Shown here one piece after another: positions 24,008 to 31,216 of a DNA stretch of 34,126 nt; position 1 is the first letter of the stretch; the number at the start of each line of letters is the position of its first letter. Under the pieces are notes generated by a model. The model had not been told where the DNA came from. It was given only the letters and a program-made list of their open reading frames with translations, and ran no database searches. The stretch comes from a virus: IMG/VR virus record IMGVR_UViG_3300035703_000271, positions 1-34,126 of that record. One strand, given 5' to 3'. The translations under genes and the position numbers were made by a program.

Positions 24008-24967
24008 ATGAACAATAAGCAAACCGAATTGGTTAAAAGCTTATTAGGGGAAGATTTTTTTCAAGAGCTTGAAAAATTTGAGATATTAAAACCTGCCACA
24101 AATACGATGGCAGACCCTAGTGAGATTAGAATTGCTTTACAGATAGTGCCGAGAACGGTTCTATCTTTTTTATTTTTACATTTAAAAAGCAAGAAACCAG
24201 GTGAGTTTGCTAAAATAGAACTTCCCTTTGCAAATGCTTGGATGGAAGTAAATAAACTTAATTATGACACCTATAGTGGTATAATTTATAAAGAAGGAAA
24301 AGTTGTAACAGAATTTAAATATCGCCCACTTCCTTCAATTGGGCTAATCTTGATGTCAGCTTTTGAACTTTACGATGTAGAAACTATAGAGAAACAAGTA
24401 GAGTTTTATCCGAAACAAGAAAATAAAGTTAATGACCTTCAAAGAATAATTGATGAAAGACTAAGTCTTCAGCATTTGGTCTCTGAAGTTGTTGAAAGAA
24501 AGATTTCAGAAAGAGAAGCTATTAATAAACTAATAAACGAAAGAATTACTCAAAAGGTGGCGGACGTGGCTATTAAAATTCAAGAAGAAAATAAAAAAGC
24601 CGCATTAGAACAATCTATGGAATTGGATGTAAGCGCAACCGCTCCTCAAGATACTCCGGTTTTAGCAATGGCGGAAAATAAAAAATCTAAGCTAAAACAA
24701 TTTTTGGATAAAAAAGAAGCTAAAAGAAAAGAAAATAAAGTTGAAATTAATAAAAATGAAATTAAATGCCCCGATTGTAAAACGGCTCTTTTTAAATCAG
24801 GTGAAAAAAGTTTAAAACTTTGTGTTTGTTATGGCGATCATAACGGAAAAAGTGTTAAATTTAAAAAAAATGAAGAAGGCAAAGTGGTTTTTAAATTCCC
24901 TGCTGGATTTGAAACTGAGAATATCGAAATGCTAGTCGATACTTTAAAAGAAATCAAAGAGGTTTGA
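24008..24967 (+). CDS. Putative structural protein with C-terminal zinc-ribbon-like motif
   Basis: 319 residues. N-terminal domain about 1-130 (ALQIVPRTVLSFLFLHLKS, IELPFANAWMEVNK), a helical middle with coiled-coil at about 135-210, a Lys-rich linker, then CPDCKTALFKSGEK with a CVCYGDHNG segment: four cysteines and a histidine that could bind zinc. It ends with a helix (LVDTLKEIKEV). The gene begins 2 bases after the preceding stop and ends one base before the next start, so translation is coupled. Function unknown. Confidence 0.55.
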   Translation: MNNKQTELVKSLLGEDFFQELEKFEILKPATNTMADPSEIRIALQIVPRTVLSFLFLHLKSKKPGEFAKIELPFANAWMEVNKLNYDTYSGIIYKEGKVVTEFKYRPLPSIGLILMSAFELYDVETIEKQVEFYPKQENKVNDLQRIIDERLSLQHLVSEVVERKISEREAINKLINERITQKVADVAIKIQEENKKAALEQSMELDVSATAPQDTPVLAMAENKKSKLKQFLDKKEAKRKENKVEINKNEIKCPDCKTALFKSGEKSLKLCVCYGDHNGKSVKFKKNEEGKVVFKFPAGFETENIEMLVDTLKEIKEV

Positions 24968-24968
24968 T

Positions 24969-27425
24969 ATGAACAATAAAATCTTTATCGCTTTAAATGC
25001 AGATGACGTTGGCGGAAAAATTGGCGATGCTATCCTTAATGATGATCATGAGGGATTGTCTAGTTTCAGTCAACAATTAAATGAAGCTCATGGAGCGATC
25101 GATGAATGGGTTCAAAGCAATGGCGGTAGAGTTATTGCGGCTTCAGGAGATGAAGGTATTTACCAAGTTCCAGTCGAACTTTTAGATCATTTAGAAGAAA
25201 TTCAACAAAATTTTGGAGATTCAGTCGGTCACGGATTAACAATAGGTGTTGGCGGAAGTGTTAGTGAAGCTTCAAAAGCTTTAATTTATGCAAAAGCTAA
25301 TGCTAAAGGTCAAATTGCAGAATATGATCCTTCTATGGATGAATCTATAGGCGAAGAAAGTGGGGACGATCAATCAGAACAATTTGAAAATATGGAAGAA
25401 GAAGATTCTTTACCTGAAGCTTCTGAGCTTCAAGATGAATCAGTAGAAGAAGGCCAAGCCGAACAAGGCGGCGACGAATCTTATGAAGACGATGAAAATG
25501 TCGAAGAGCCTGAAATGGCTGAAGACGAATATGAAGATTCAGACGAAGACGGTACAGAAGTTGAAAGCGAAGACGGCGAAGAAGTTGTCAAAATGCCTAA
25601 AGACAAGTTCATTAAAGAGCATAAAAAATTAGTAGATACATTAGAAAGTCCAGAACATGATGATGATCTTGATGAAGCTGCTGAACAACAGTCAGAATTA
25701 GAAAATATTCAGGGTGAAGAAGATTCAGAAGAGCCTGAAATGGCTGAAGATGAATACGAAGATGAATACGAAGATGAAGACGAATCAGAAGATGAATCAG
25801 AAGATGAATACGAAGACGAATCAGAAGATGAGGATATGGAGCAAATTGATGTTCCTGCCGATGAAGTTGACGGAGATTACGGATCTGAAGAGATGGAAGA
25901 AGCTCAACCTGAGCATGAAAAAGATATGGACGAAGATGAAGAATTTGTTCATGATGCTCAAGAAAATAGAGATGATGAGCTAGATGATGATATCATTGAG
26001 GCCGATGAAGAAGAAAATGTTTTTGGACATCACACTGAAAATGGTGAAGATGAAGAAGGAGATTTTGAATCAGAAGAGCCTGAATATGACGAATTATCAG
26101 AAGATGACGTTCAAAATCCTGAGCATTTAAATTCTGAAGAATCAGAAGATATGGGTGAAGATGCAGAAATGCAAAGTCAATATGAAGACGAAGATCAATC
26201 AGAAATGGGTGAGCAAGAAGATGCTTTATCTCAACAAAGAGGTAATCAACAAGCTATTTCAGATATGTTTCATGCTAACGCGGATCAGCAAGATCAGGGC
26301 GAATCTGAAGTTGAAGGCGAAATGCCAGAAGATCAAATGAATGCTCAGCCTCAATGGGACGAAGAATTAAGAGAAGAAATCATGGATTCTCTTCAAGCGT
26401 TTAAAGCTAATGCTGAATATTTAAATCAATTAAAAGATCAAAATCCTGAATTATATCAAAGTATGATGACTGTCTTACGTGGTATGATTGAAATGGCAAA
26501 AAAATTCAAGATAGATGCTCAGGGAGATATGAAACAAGCTCAGGATCAGGAGCAGTTTCAAAATGAATTTCCTGAAGAAGAGCAAGAACAAGCTCCAGCT
26601 ATGCAGAAATCTGAATCAGGATCAGGCCTCAAGCAAGGTGATAGAGTGATTCATTCTCAATTTGGAGCAGGATCAATTGCTAGAGTTCATGGTCAAGGTC
26701 AACATTCTGTAAATTTTGATAATGACTATGGTAAAGTAAAAGGCCCAAGACAAGTTCATGAAAAAGATTTCAAAATGAAACCTTTGAAGAAGCCCGATAT
26801 GAACGTTAGAAAATCAGAAAACCTAATTAAAGCCAGAGTTGACGAGGGGCTAAGCGATAAAGCAAAAAGACACGTTAGACTAAAAAGATTTAAAGAAGCC
26901 CAAAAAGCTCATTATGCCCCTGATTCCAGAGTGGAAGCAAAAACAGGTTTTAAAGGTAAGGGCAATGTGTTCAACACAAACCCTCTTGAGGGTACGGGGT
27001 CTACTGTTGGTGACACTTGGAGAAAATTAAATGAAGGAAAGGGTCTTTATGGAGATCCTCTAAATAGAAAGCAGATTAAAAATTATAAAAACAGAGTAAA
27101 ACAAAGGCATATAGATAACCTAGAAGGAATGAAAGCTATGCCTAAGCCAAATCTTCCTAAGTCTGAAGATAAAATGAAAGGTGTTCATAAGCCAAGAAAA
27201 GTTCCATCTGGCAAGACTGTCGCGGGCGAATCTGAAGCTGGACACAAAGCAAGACAAGCTTCTTCTTTTGGAAGGATTAAAACAAAAAATCCTTTTAAAG
27301 AATCTGACATACAAGAAGCTAAGCAAGCTCATAGAAAAGTCATTGAAGAGCAGAAGCGAATGAAAAAGCCGATGCTCAAGAAAGAATTTTCTCAATACAA
27401 CTTAAAGAAAAATCAAAAAAAGTAA
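24969..27425 (+). CDS. Acidic virion-type protein with nucleotide-cyclase-like palm domain and UvrD/CarD-like SH3 segment
   Basis: 818 residues. Residues 1-120 look like a palm domain of the GGDEF/mCpol superfamily: beta-1 IFIALNADDVG (D12, D13), a hairpin AASGDEGIYQVP (D61, E62) and IGVGGSVSEASKALIYAKA. These enzymes make cyclic or linear oligonucleotides; here the usual first metal Asp may be Asn10, so activity is uncertain. Residues about 125-490 are low-complexity Glu/Asp repeats. Residues about 550-605 (GDRVIHSQFGAGSIARVHGQG, HSVNFDND) resemble the SH3-like fold at the end of UvrD helicases. The C-terminus is basic, with KSE sites and MKAMPKPNLPKSE shared with the protein at 30057. The stop codon directly follows an A_AAA_AAG slippery heptamer and a hairpin, so a longer frameshifted form of 920 residues is likely. 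GAGG precedes the ATG. Confidence 0.75.
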   Translation: MNNKIFIALNADDVGGKIGDAILNDDHEGLSSFSQQLNEAHGAIDEWVQSNGGRVIAASGDEGIYQVPVELLDHLEEIQQNFGDSVGHGLTIGVGGSVSEASKALIYAKANAKGQIAEYDPSMDESIGEESGDDQSEQFENMEEEDSLPEASELQDESVEEGQAEQGGDESYEDDENVEEPEMAEDEYEDSDEDGTEVESEDGEEVVKMPKDKFIKEHKKLVDTLESPEHDDDLDEAAEQQSELENIQGEEDSEEPEMAEDEYEDEYEDEDESEDESEDEYEDESEDEDMEQIDVPADEVDGDYGSEEMEEAQPEHEKDMDEDEEFVHDAQENRDDELDDDIIEADEEENVFGHHTENGEDEEGDFESEEPEYDELSEDDVQNPEHLNSEESEDMGEDAEMQSQYEDEDQSEMGEQEDALSQQRGNQQAISDMFHANADQQDQGESEVEGEMPEDQMNAQPQWDEELREEIMDSLQAFKANAEYLNQLKDQNPELYQSMMTVLRGMIEMAKKFKIDAQGDMKQAQDQEQFQNEFPEEEQEQAPAMQKSESGSGLKQGDRVIHSQFGAGSIARVHGQGQHSVNFDNDYGKVKGPRQVHEKDFKMKPLKKPDMNVRKSENLIKARVDEGLSDKAKRHVRLKRFKEAQKAHYAPDSRVEAKTGFKGKGNVFNTNPLEGTGSTVGDTWRKLNEGKGLYGDPLNRKQIKNYKNRVKQRHIDNLEGMKAMPKPNLPKSEDKMKGVHKPRKVPSGKTVAGESEAGHKARQASSFGRIKTKNPFKESDIQEAKQAHRKVIEEQKRMKKPMLKKEFSQYNLKKNQKK
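27128..27163 (+). repeat. 36-bp direct repeat, copy 1
   Basis: Identical over 36 bases to 30701-30736. It encodes MKAMPKPNLPKS in both proteins, next to a KSE tripeptide. Confidence 0.9.
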
Positions 27426-27463
27426 AAGGTCTGGCGACACATCTTCAGGGAAAGTTGCCAGAC
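27416..27463 (+). other. Programmed -1 frameshift signal
   Basis: A canonical slippery heptamer A_AAA_AAG (27416-27422) in the zero frame is followed directly by the stop TAA. After a 6-base spacer lies a 10-bp stem GTCTGGCGAC (27429-27438) / GTTGCCAGAC (27454-27463), one G-U pair, 15-base loop. The -1 frame is open from 27422 to 27730, giving an extension of 102 residues. Confidence 0.8.
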
Positions 27464-27730
27464 AAAGCTTTTAAGCACATCCCTAGACCTCAAGCTCCAG
27501 TTGGCACTGTAAAACAGGGCAAAATAAAAGTTTTTGATGGAGACAAACAAAAAATGTCTTGGCGTCAAATTCGTAGGGGGATCATTCGTGACTACGACGG
27601 AGATCCTACATCGGTGGCACACGACCGACAAAAAGGTACTAAAATTCCTACAAAATCACCTCACACCAAGCCTATGAAGCCAAAATCTTCTCCTGCAGAG
27701 TCTTATGAAGGGCCAGAATCGGAGGATTAA
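27455..27730 (+). CDS. -1 frame extension (or separate small protein) of the acidic virion-type protein
   Basis: The frame has no ATG, GTG or TTG between the upstream stop at 27344 and a TTG at 27455. Read by -1 frameshifting from 27422 it adds VKGLATHLQGKLPDKAFKHI and the rest to the 818-residue protein. The segment is basic and Pro-rich (IPRPQAPVGTVKQGKIKVFDG, SWRQIRRGIIRDYDGDPTSV) and ends in ESYEGPESED. A separate start at TTG 27455 with AGGGA in the hairpin loop is possible but weaker. It overlaps the next gene through TAATG. No known family. Confidence 0.7.
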   Translation: MPDKAFKHIPRPQAPVGTVKQGKIKVFDGDKQKMSWRQIRRGIIRDYDGDPTSVAHDRQKGTKIPTKSPHTKPMKPKSSPAESYEGPESED

Positions 27731-28518
27731 TGTCCTATATTCGTTTTGACATTAATGTAGAAGGTATTTCTGAAAAGTTTGGTGAATTAAAAAATCAAGT
27801 AACAGAAAGTGTTCAAGAAGGAGCTAAAGCCTTAGCTTCAATGAGTCATGCCAAAGTTTTAGAAATTGCAACGGAAGAGCTTGGATCATTGGCTGGAAAA
27901 TATAAGGAAGCCGTTTCATTTGAAGAAGTAGAGCCTAATTTTTGGGTAGTTTCAGTAGATTTAAAAAAAGCCGGATTTATGGAACAGGGCATGGAAGGTG
28001 GAAGATTCATGGAATGGCTTTTAAACGGAAAGTCCGCTAGAGTATCTAAAGATGGCAAAAAATATGCAGTAATTCCTTTTGAGCATTCTAAAAAACCTTC
28101 GGAACAATCTTCAAAAGCAAAAGCTTTAACTGATCAGATCAGAGCGGAATTAAAGAAAAGAGACATTCCTTATAAAAAAATAGAAACAAATCCTGATGGA
28201 AGTCCTAGAGTAGGGCTTCTTCACACCTTTAAAGGTGAAAATAAAATCAGTAGCGCTAGACCTTCGAAGATGGCAAAATACGAAGCTCTTCACGGATTAA
28301 GTATTTATCAATCAAAAGATAAACAAACAGGAAAAGTTAGAAGAGATATAATGACATTTAGAATTATTTCTGAAAAACATAGAGAAGAAGGACTTTGGTA
28401 TCATCCTGGTAGGCCTGCTGCGAATATTATCGATAAAGCTTATCAGTGGGCTGTAACGGAATGGAATAATACTATTTTACCTAATATATTGAGTAAATTT
28501 GATGAAAAACAACGCTAA
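27730..28518 (+). CDS. Putative neck or tail-completion protein
   Basis: 262 residues. The start has a long helix (FGELKNQVTESVQEGAKAL) and HAKVLEIATEELGSLAGKYK; the end has GLWYHPGRPAANIIDKAYQW and TEWNNTILPNILSKF. This head-to-tail organisation resembles HK97 gp10-like or neck proteins that join tail to head, but the match is by pattern only. ATG overlaps the preceding stop (TAATG). Confidence 0.5.
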   Translation: MSYIRFDINVEGISEKFGELKNQVTESVQEGAKALASMSHAKVLEIATEELGSLAGKYKEAVSFEEVEPNFWVVSVDLKKAGFMEQGMEGGRFMEWLLNGKSARVSKDGKKYAVIPFEHSKKPSEQSSKAKALTDQIRAELKKRDIPYKKIETNPDGSPRVGLLHTFKGENKISSARPSKMAKYEALHGLSIYQSKDKQTGKVRRDIMTFRIISEKHREEGLWYHPGRPAANIIDKAYQWAVTEWNNTILPNILSKFDEKQR

Positions 28519-28675
28519 TCTAATGTTATTATTGATTATTTCACAGACAATTAATATTTTTATAATTTGTAATTCAGACTTCAAAGAGTGGAGTTTAAAA
28601 GATAAAATATCAAGAAGTTTTATGCTTTTTCTTCCTGGCTTGATTATGTTATCTTTAATTTTTAATCCTCTATAA
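28502..28675 (+). CDS. Small membrane protein with two predicted transmembrane helices
   Basis: 57 residues: LMLLLIISQTINIFIIC near the start and FMLFLPGLIMLSLIFNPL at the end, joined by a short charged loop (SDFKEWSLKDKIS). It starts 17 bases inside the preceding gene and fills most of the gap to 28751. The ribosome binding site is weak. Size and topology would suit a small holin-like or host-membrane protein; this is a guess from topology. Confidence 0.5.
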   Translation: MKNNANLMLLLIISQTINIFIICNSDFKEWSLKDKISRSFMLFLPGLIMLSLIFNPL

Positions 28676-28715
28676 TCTAAACATTTGTTTTTCATAGGGT
28701 AAAGGTTCAAAATAG

Positions 28716-28723
28716 TAATCTTT
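28716..28723 (+). promoter_or_regulatory. TAATCTTT motif before gene at 28751
   Basis: Exact copy in the intergenic gap, continuing AATATGTAG; 28 bases before the start codon, with AAGGA as ribosome binding site. Confidence 0.5.
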
Positions 28724-28750
28724 AATATGTAGTTATTACAAGGATAGCAA

Positions 28751-29728
28751 ATGCTTTTTCAGGGTGATTTAGTTATAAAAAATTGTATCGAAATGGGTTT
28801 AGAGGATATGCGAAAAAATCCTTGGCTCATTGAAGAGTGTTTTTCTTCATTGCTAGAAAATCCCGTTCTCAGAGATCGTTATGGAATGAAGGAAATTGCA
28901 AGAGCAAAAGAGTATATCTTAAATAATAAGATACCAGTATTTATGAAATACCGACTGGATAAAGAAGAAGTTCCATGTGTTACGATAGCTCTTGGAAGTT
29001 CAGTCGAAGATAAATCTTTAGCAACCTTATCTGATCAGTCTATTTTTACTGAAGAATACTCCTCGGAAAAAATAGGAAAGCCAATACAATATATCGTTAA
29101 GCCAACCGAAATAATAAGCTATGAAAAATCGTCAGGTACGTTAATTTTTCCTGAAAGTTACAATCTAAAGTTTGTTTCTAAGGGTATGGTAGTTGTAGAT
29201 CCTCAAACAGGTAACGGCTACATAGTTAATGATACTTTGACTGGGAATAGAGTCATAATCACCCAAGATACTGAAATAACAGCAAATAAACTGGGAATCA
29301 TTCCTCAATATCAAGTTTATAGAGCTAGAAGAGAACGTATCATTTCCCAAGAAACATATAGTATCGGCTGTCACGCGCACGGAGATCCTTCTGATTTAAT
29401 ATTCCTATTTTCTGTGGTGAAATATATCTTACTAAGATATAGAGAAGGACTGTTAGAACATGAGAATTTTCAACTAAGCAATATTTCCTGCTCTGATTTA
29501 GTCAAAAATGATGCTTTTGAAAGCATTGGCGAACATGTATATTCCAGATTTATAACCTTGTCAGGACAATGTGAGGAAAGCTGGGTTAAAACTCCTATGC
29601 GTTTTATAGAAGCTATCGATACCGCAAAAAAGGAAGGCGATGCGATAGAGTCTGGGATCAAAATCTTAAGCAATAAAGATGGCGAAGAAGAAAATAATGA
29701 TTTATGGAAAACAATTAAAGATGAATAA
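28751..29728 (+). CDS. Putative structural protein of the neck/tail region
   Basis: 325 residues. N-terminal helical part (GDLVIKNCIEMGLEDMRKNP, MKEIARAKEYILNNKIPVFM), a beta-rich middle (PTEIISYEKSSGTLIFPES, KGMVVVDPQTGNGYIVND), then HGDPSDLIFLFSVVKYILLR. AAGGA precedes the ATG. It lies between the neck candidate and the tail sheath, so a tail terminator or neck role is reasonable. No family recognised, no KSE. Confidence 0.55.
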   Translation: MLFQGDLVIKNCIEMGLEDMRKNPWLIEECFSSLLENPVLRDRYGMKEIARAKEYILNNKIPVFMKYRLDKEEVPCVTIALGSSVEDKSLATLSDQSIFTEEYSSEKIGKPIQYIVKPTEIISYEKSSGTLIFPESYNLKFVSKGMVVVDPQTGNGYIVNDTLTGNRVIITQDTEITANKLGIIPQYQVYRARRERIISQETYSIGCHAHGDPSDLIFLFSVVKYILLRYREGLLEHENFQLSNISCSDLVKNDAFESIGEHVYSRFITLSGQCEESWVKTPMRFIEAIDTAKKEGDAIESGIKILSNKDGEEENNDLWKTIKDE

Positions 29729-29736
29729 TAATCTTT
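29729..29736 (+). promoter_or_regulatory. TAATCTTT motif before gene at 29753
   Basis: Exact copy directly after the stop codon of the preceding gene. The next ATG, 17 bases further, has no ribosome binding site. Confidence 0.5.
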
Positions 29737-29752
29737 GTAATTAGAAATACTT

Positions 29753-30016
29753 ATGAGTAATAAAAACGAAAAAACAGACACTTACGAAGTACCTCAAGAT
29801 TTAGCAAAAGCTTTACATAAGCTTATGGTAAAAGCCTTGTCCTCAAAAGGGACTCAGGCTGTGCAAGATATTGTTAATGATATAGCCGATCCAAATGATA
29901 TAGCACAGGCTCCTAAAAAGGAAATTCCAATTACTCAACCCGGCGTAATGTATAAAGGATCTAAAGTTAAGGAATTTTTAAAGAAAAAGGCAATTAAAAA
30001 ATCAGAAAACAGGTAA
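29753..30016 (+). CDS. Small hypothetical head-region protein
   Basis: 87 residues: MSNKNEKTDTYEVPQDLAKA, a helical region, then a basic C-terminus ending KKSENR. The KSE just before the end would, if cut, remove only two residues. No ribosome binding site is seen before the ATG at 29753, which is unusual for this window. Function unknown. Confidence 0.6.
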   Translation: MSNKNEKTDTYEVPQDLAKALHKLMVKALSSKGTQAVQDIVNDIADPNDIAQAPKKEIPITQPGVMYKGSKVKEFLKKKAIKKSENR

Positions 30017-30024
30017 ATGAGTAA

Positions 30025-30032
30025 TAATCTTT
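30025..30032 (+). promoter_or_regulatory. TAATCTTT motif before gene at 30057
   Basis: Exact copy in the 40-base gap, continuing AAGATATTAAAG, followed by the GAGAGAGG ribosome binding site of the next gene. Confidence 0.5.
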
Positions 30033-30056
30033 AAGATATTAAAGAGAGAGGAAAAT

Positions 30057-30932
30057 ATGAGCGACGAAAAAACGTATTCACCTATTGAAGTGGCAGAAGC
30101 TATCCTAGAGAAAGTGAAAGAAGTTTATGAAAAAAGCTCTTACAAACAGACTTTAGAAAAAGCTGAAAAAGGTAAGACTCTTAATCCTGAAGATAACAAA
30201 GCTGAAGAAAATAAAGAAGCCAACAAAAAACAAAAAGATGGCGAAAAACTTTATGAAGAAAAAGCTGAAAAAGGTCAAGGTTTAAAAATTAAAAAAGCTG
30301 AGAAGCTTGAATCGTTCATTAAAACAAGAGCTGAGAAAAAGAATAAGAAGATGGAAAAGTTTATGGGAACTGCAAGCGCAACTCCTACTCCTGCTCCTAC
30401 ATCGACTCCTTCAATTGCTCAACAAATTAATTGGCCTGGTGCGGTTAAGAAGAGCGAAGATAAGAAGGAAGATTTAAAGAAAGCTGCTATTTGGGAAAGA
30501 AAAGCTCATAAGGATGATAAGGCGATTGACTCTGAACAAAAAGGCGTTCACAGACCTGCGAGACCTGCTGCTAGTGGAGAAATTTTTTCCGCAAAAAAGA
30601 AAGGCTCTGGTTTTTCTCACGCTGGGTTAGAATCTAGAAAAACCCCTAATTTTAAGAATAAAGAGTCAATTAAAGATACTCATAAGAAAGTTCTTTCAGA
30701 AATGAAAGCTATGCCTAAGCCAAATCTTCCTAAGTCGGAAGAAGGTGCGGCTCCTTCGGCTCAGCCGAAAATGACATCTGCTCCAAAGCAGCCAAAAATG
30801 TCGGCAGGAAGCGCAGCTCCTAAAGAACCTAAAATGCCAAGCGCAGACGGCGGACAGGCTGGGCAGCAAGTAAAGCAGGCAAAACAATCTTATAAGATAC
30901 CAAAGCCGCCAAAAACAAATGAAGGTTACTAA
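30057..30932 (+). CDS. Low-complexity head-region protein sharing modules with the acidic protein
   Basis: 291 residues, very rich in Lys, Glu, Ala and Pro. Repeats of KAEKG and KAEK open the protein, then a Thr/Pro linker (TPTPAPTSTPS), then KGVHRPARPA and MKAMPKPNLPKSE, which match the C-terminal module of the acidic protein at 24969 in both DNA and protein. Two KSE sites (VKKSED, LPKSEE) border these parts, so it may be cut during head maturation. No enzymatic motif. Confidence 0.6.
   Translation: MSDEKTYSPIEVAEAILEKVKEVYEKSSYKQTLEKAEKGKTLNPEDNKAEENKEANKKQKDGEKLYEEKAEKGQGLKIKKAEKLESFIKTRAEKKNKKMEKFMGTASATPTPAPTSTPSIAQQINWPGAVKKSEDKKEDLKKAAIWERKAHKDDKAIDSEQKGVHRPARPAASGEIFSAKKKGSGFSHAGLESRKTPNFKNKESIKDTHKKVLSEMKAMPKPNLPKSEEGAAPSAQPKMTSAPKQPKMSAGSAAPKEPKMPSADGGQAGQQVKQAKQSYKIPKPPKTNEGY
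30701..30736 (+). repeat. 36-bp direct repeat, copy 2
   Basis: Identical to 27128-27163 over 36 bases. Encodes MKAMPKPNLPKS at the end of a module shared by the two proteins. Confidence 0.9.
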
Positions 30933-31201
30933 TGAGTAAGTATAGAAAAGAAGATAGATATATAGTAAAAACTCAACAAAATCAAGTTGAAAAAATTCCT
31001 TCTGCGGTAACGGTGAGTCCAAAGATTTTGGATGAAGAAGTTGTAAGAGAAGAGTTTCGCAAATTTTTTATAAAGGCGAAAAGAAAGCTCGGCTTAGAAA
31101 ATAAGATGGAAGAAATTATTTGGCTTCATCTAAAAGCTATTAAGCACGATAAGCCAGAAAAGTTTGAAGATGGTATAGCTAACTTTGGATACAAATTATA
31201 A
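30932..31201 (+). CDS. Small hypothetical phage protein
   Basis: 89 residues, MSKYRKEDRYIVKTQQNQVE at the start and a helical C-terminal half (FIKAKRKLGLENKMEEIIWL). Its ATG overlaps the preceding stop (TAATG), with GAAGG upstream. It sits directly before the tail sheath gene. No family recognised. Confidence 0.65.
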   Translation: MSKYRKEDRYIVKTQQNQVEKIPSAVTVSPKILDEEVVREEFRKFFIKAKRKLGLENKMEEIIWLHLKAIKHDKPEKFEDGIANFGYKL

Positions 31202-31216
31202 TTTAAGGAGAAAAAT

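Noticed and set aside
25500-25860. Apparent tandem DNA repeat of GAAGATGAATAC-like units
   Set aside because: It is real low complexity, coding Glu/Asp/Tyr runs, with irregular unit length; it looks like an acidic tail, not a satellite or CRISPR array.
30696-31022. Minus-strand 108-residue frame with hydrophobic and Phe-rich ends
   Set aside because: Antisense to two well-supported genes and without a ribosome binding site.
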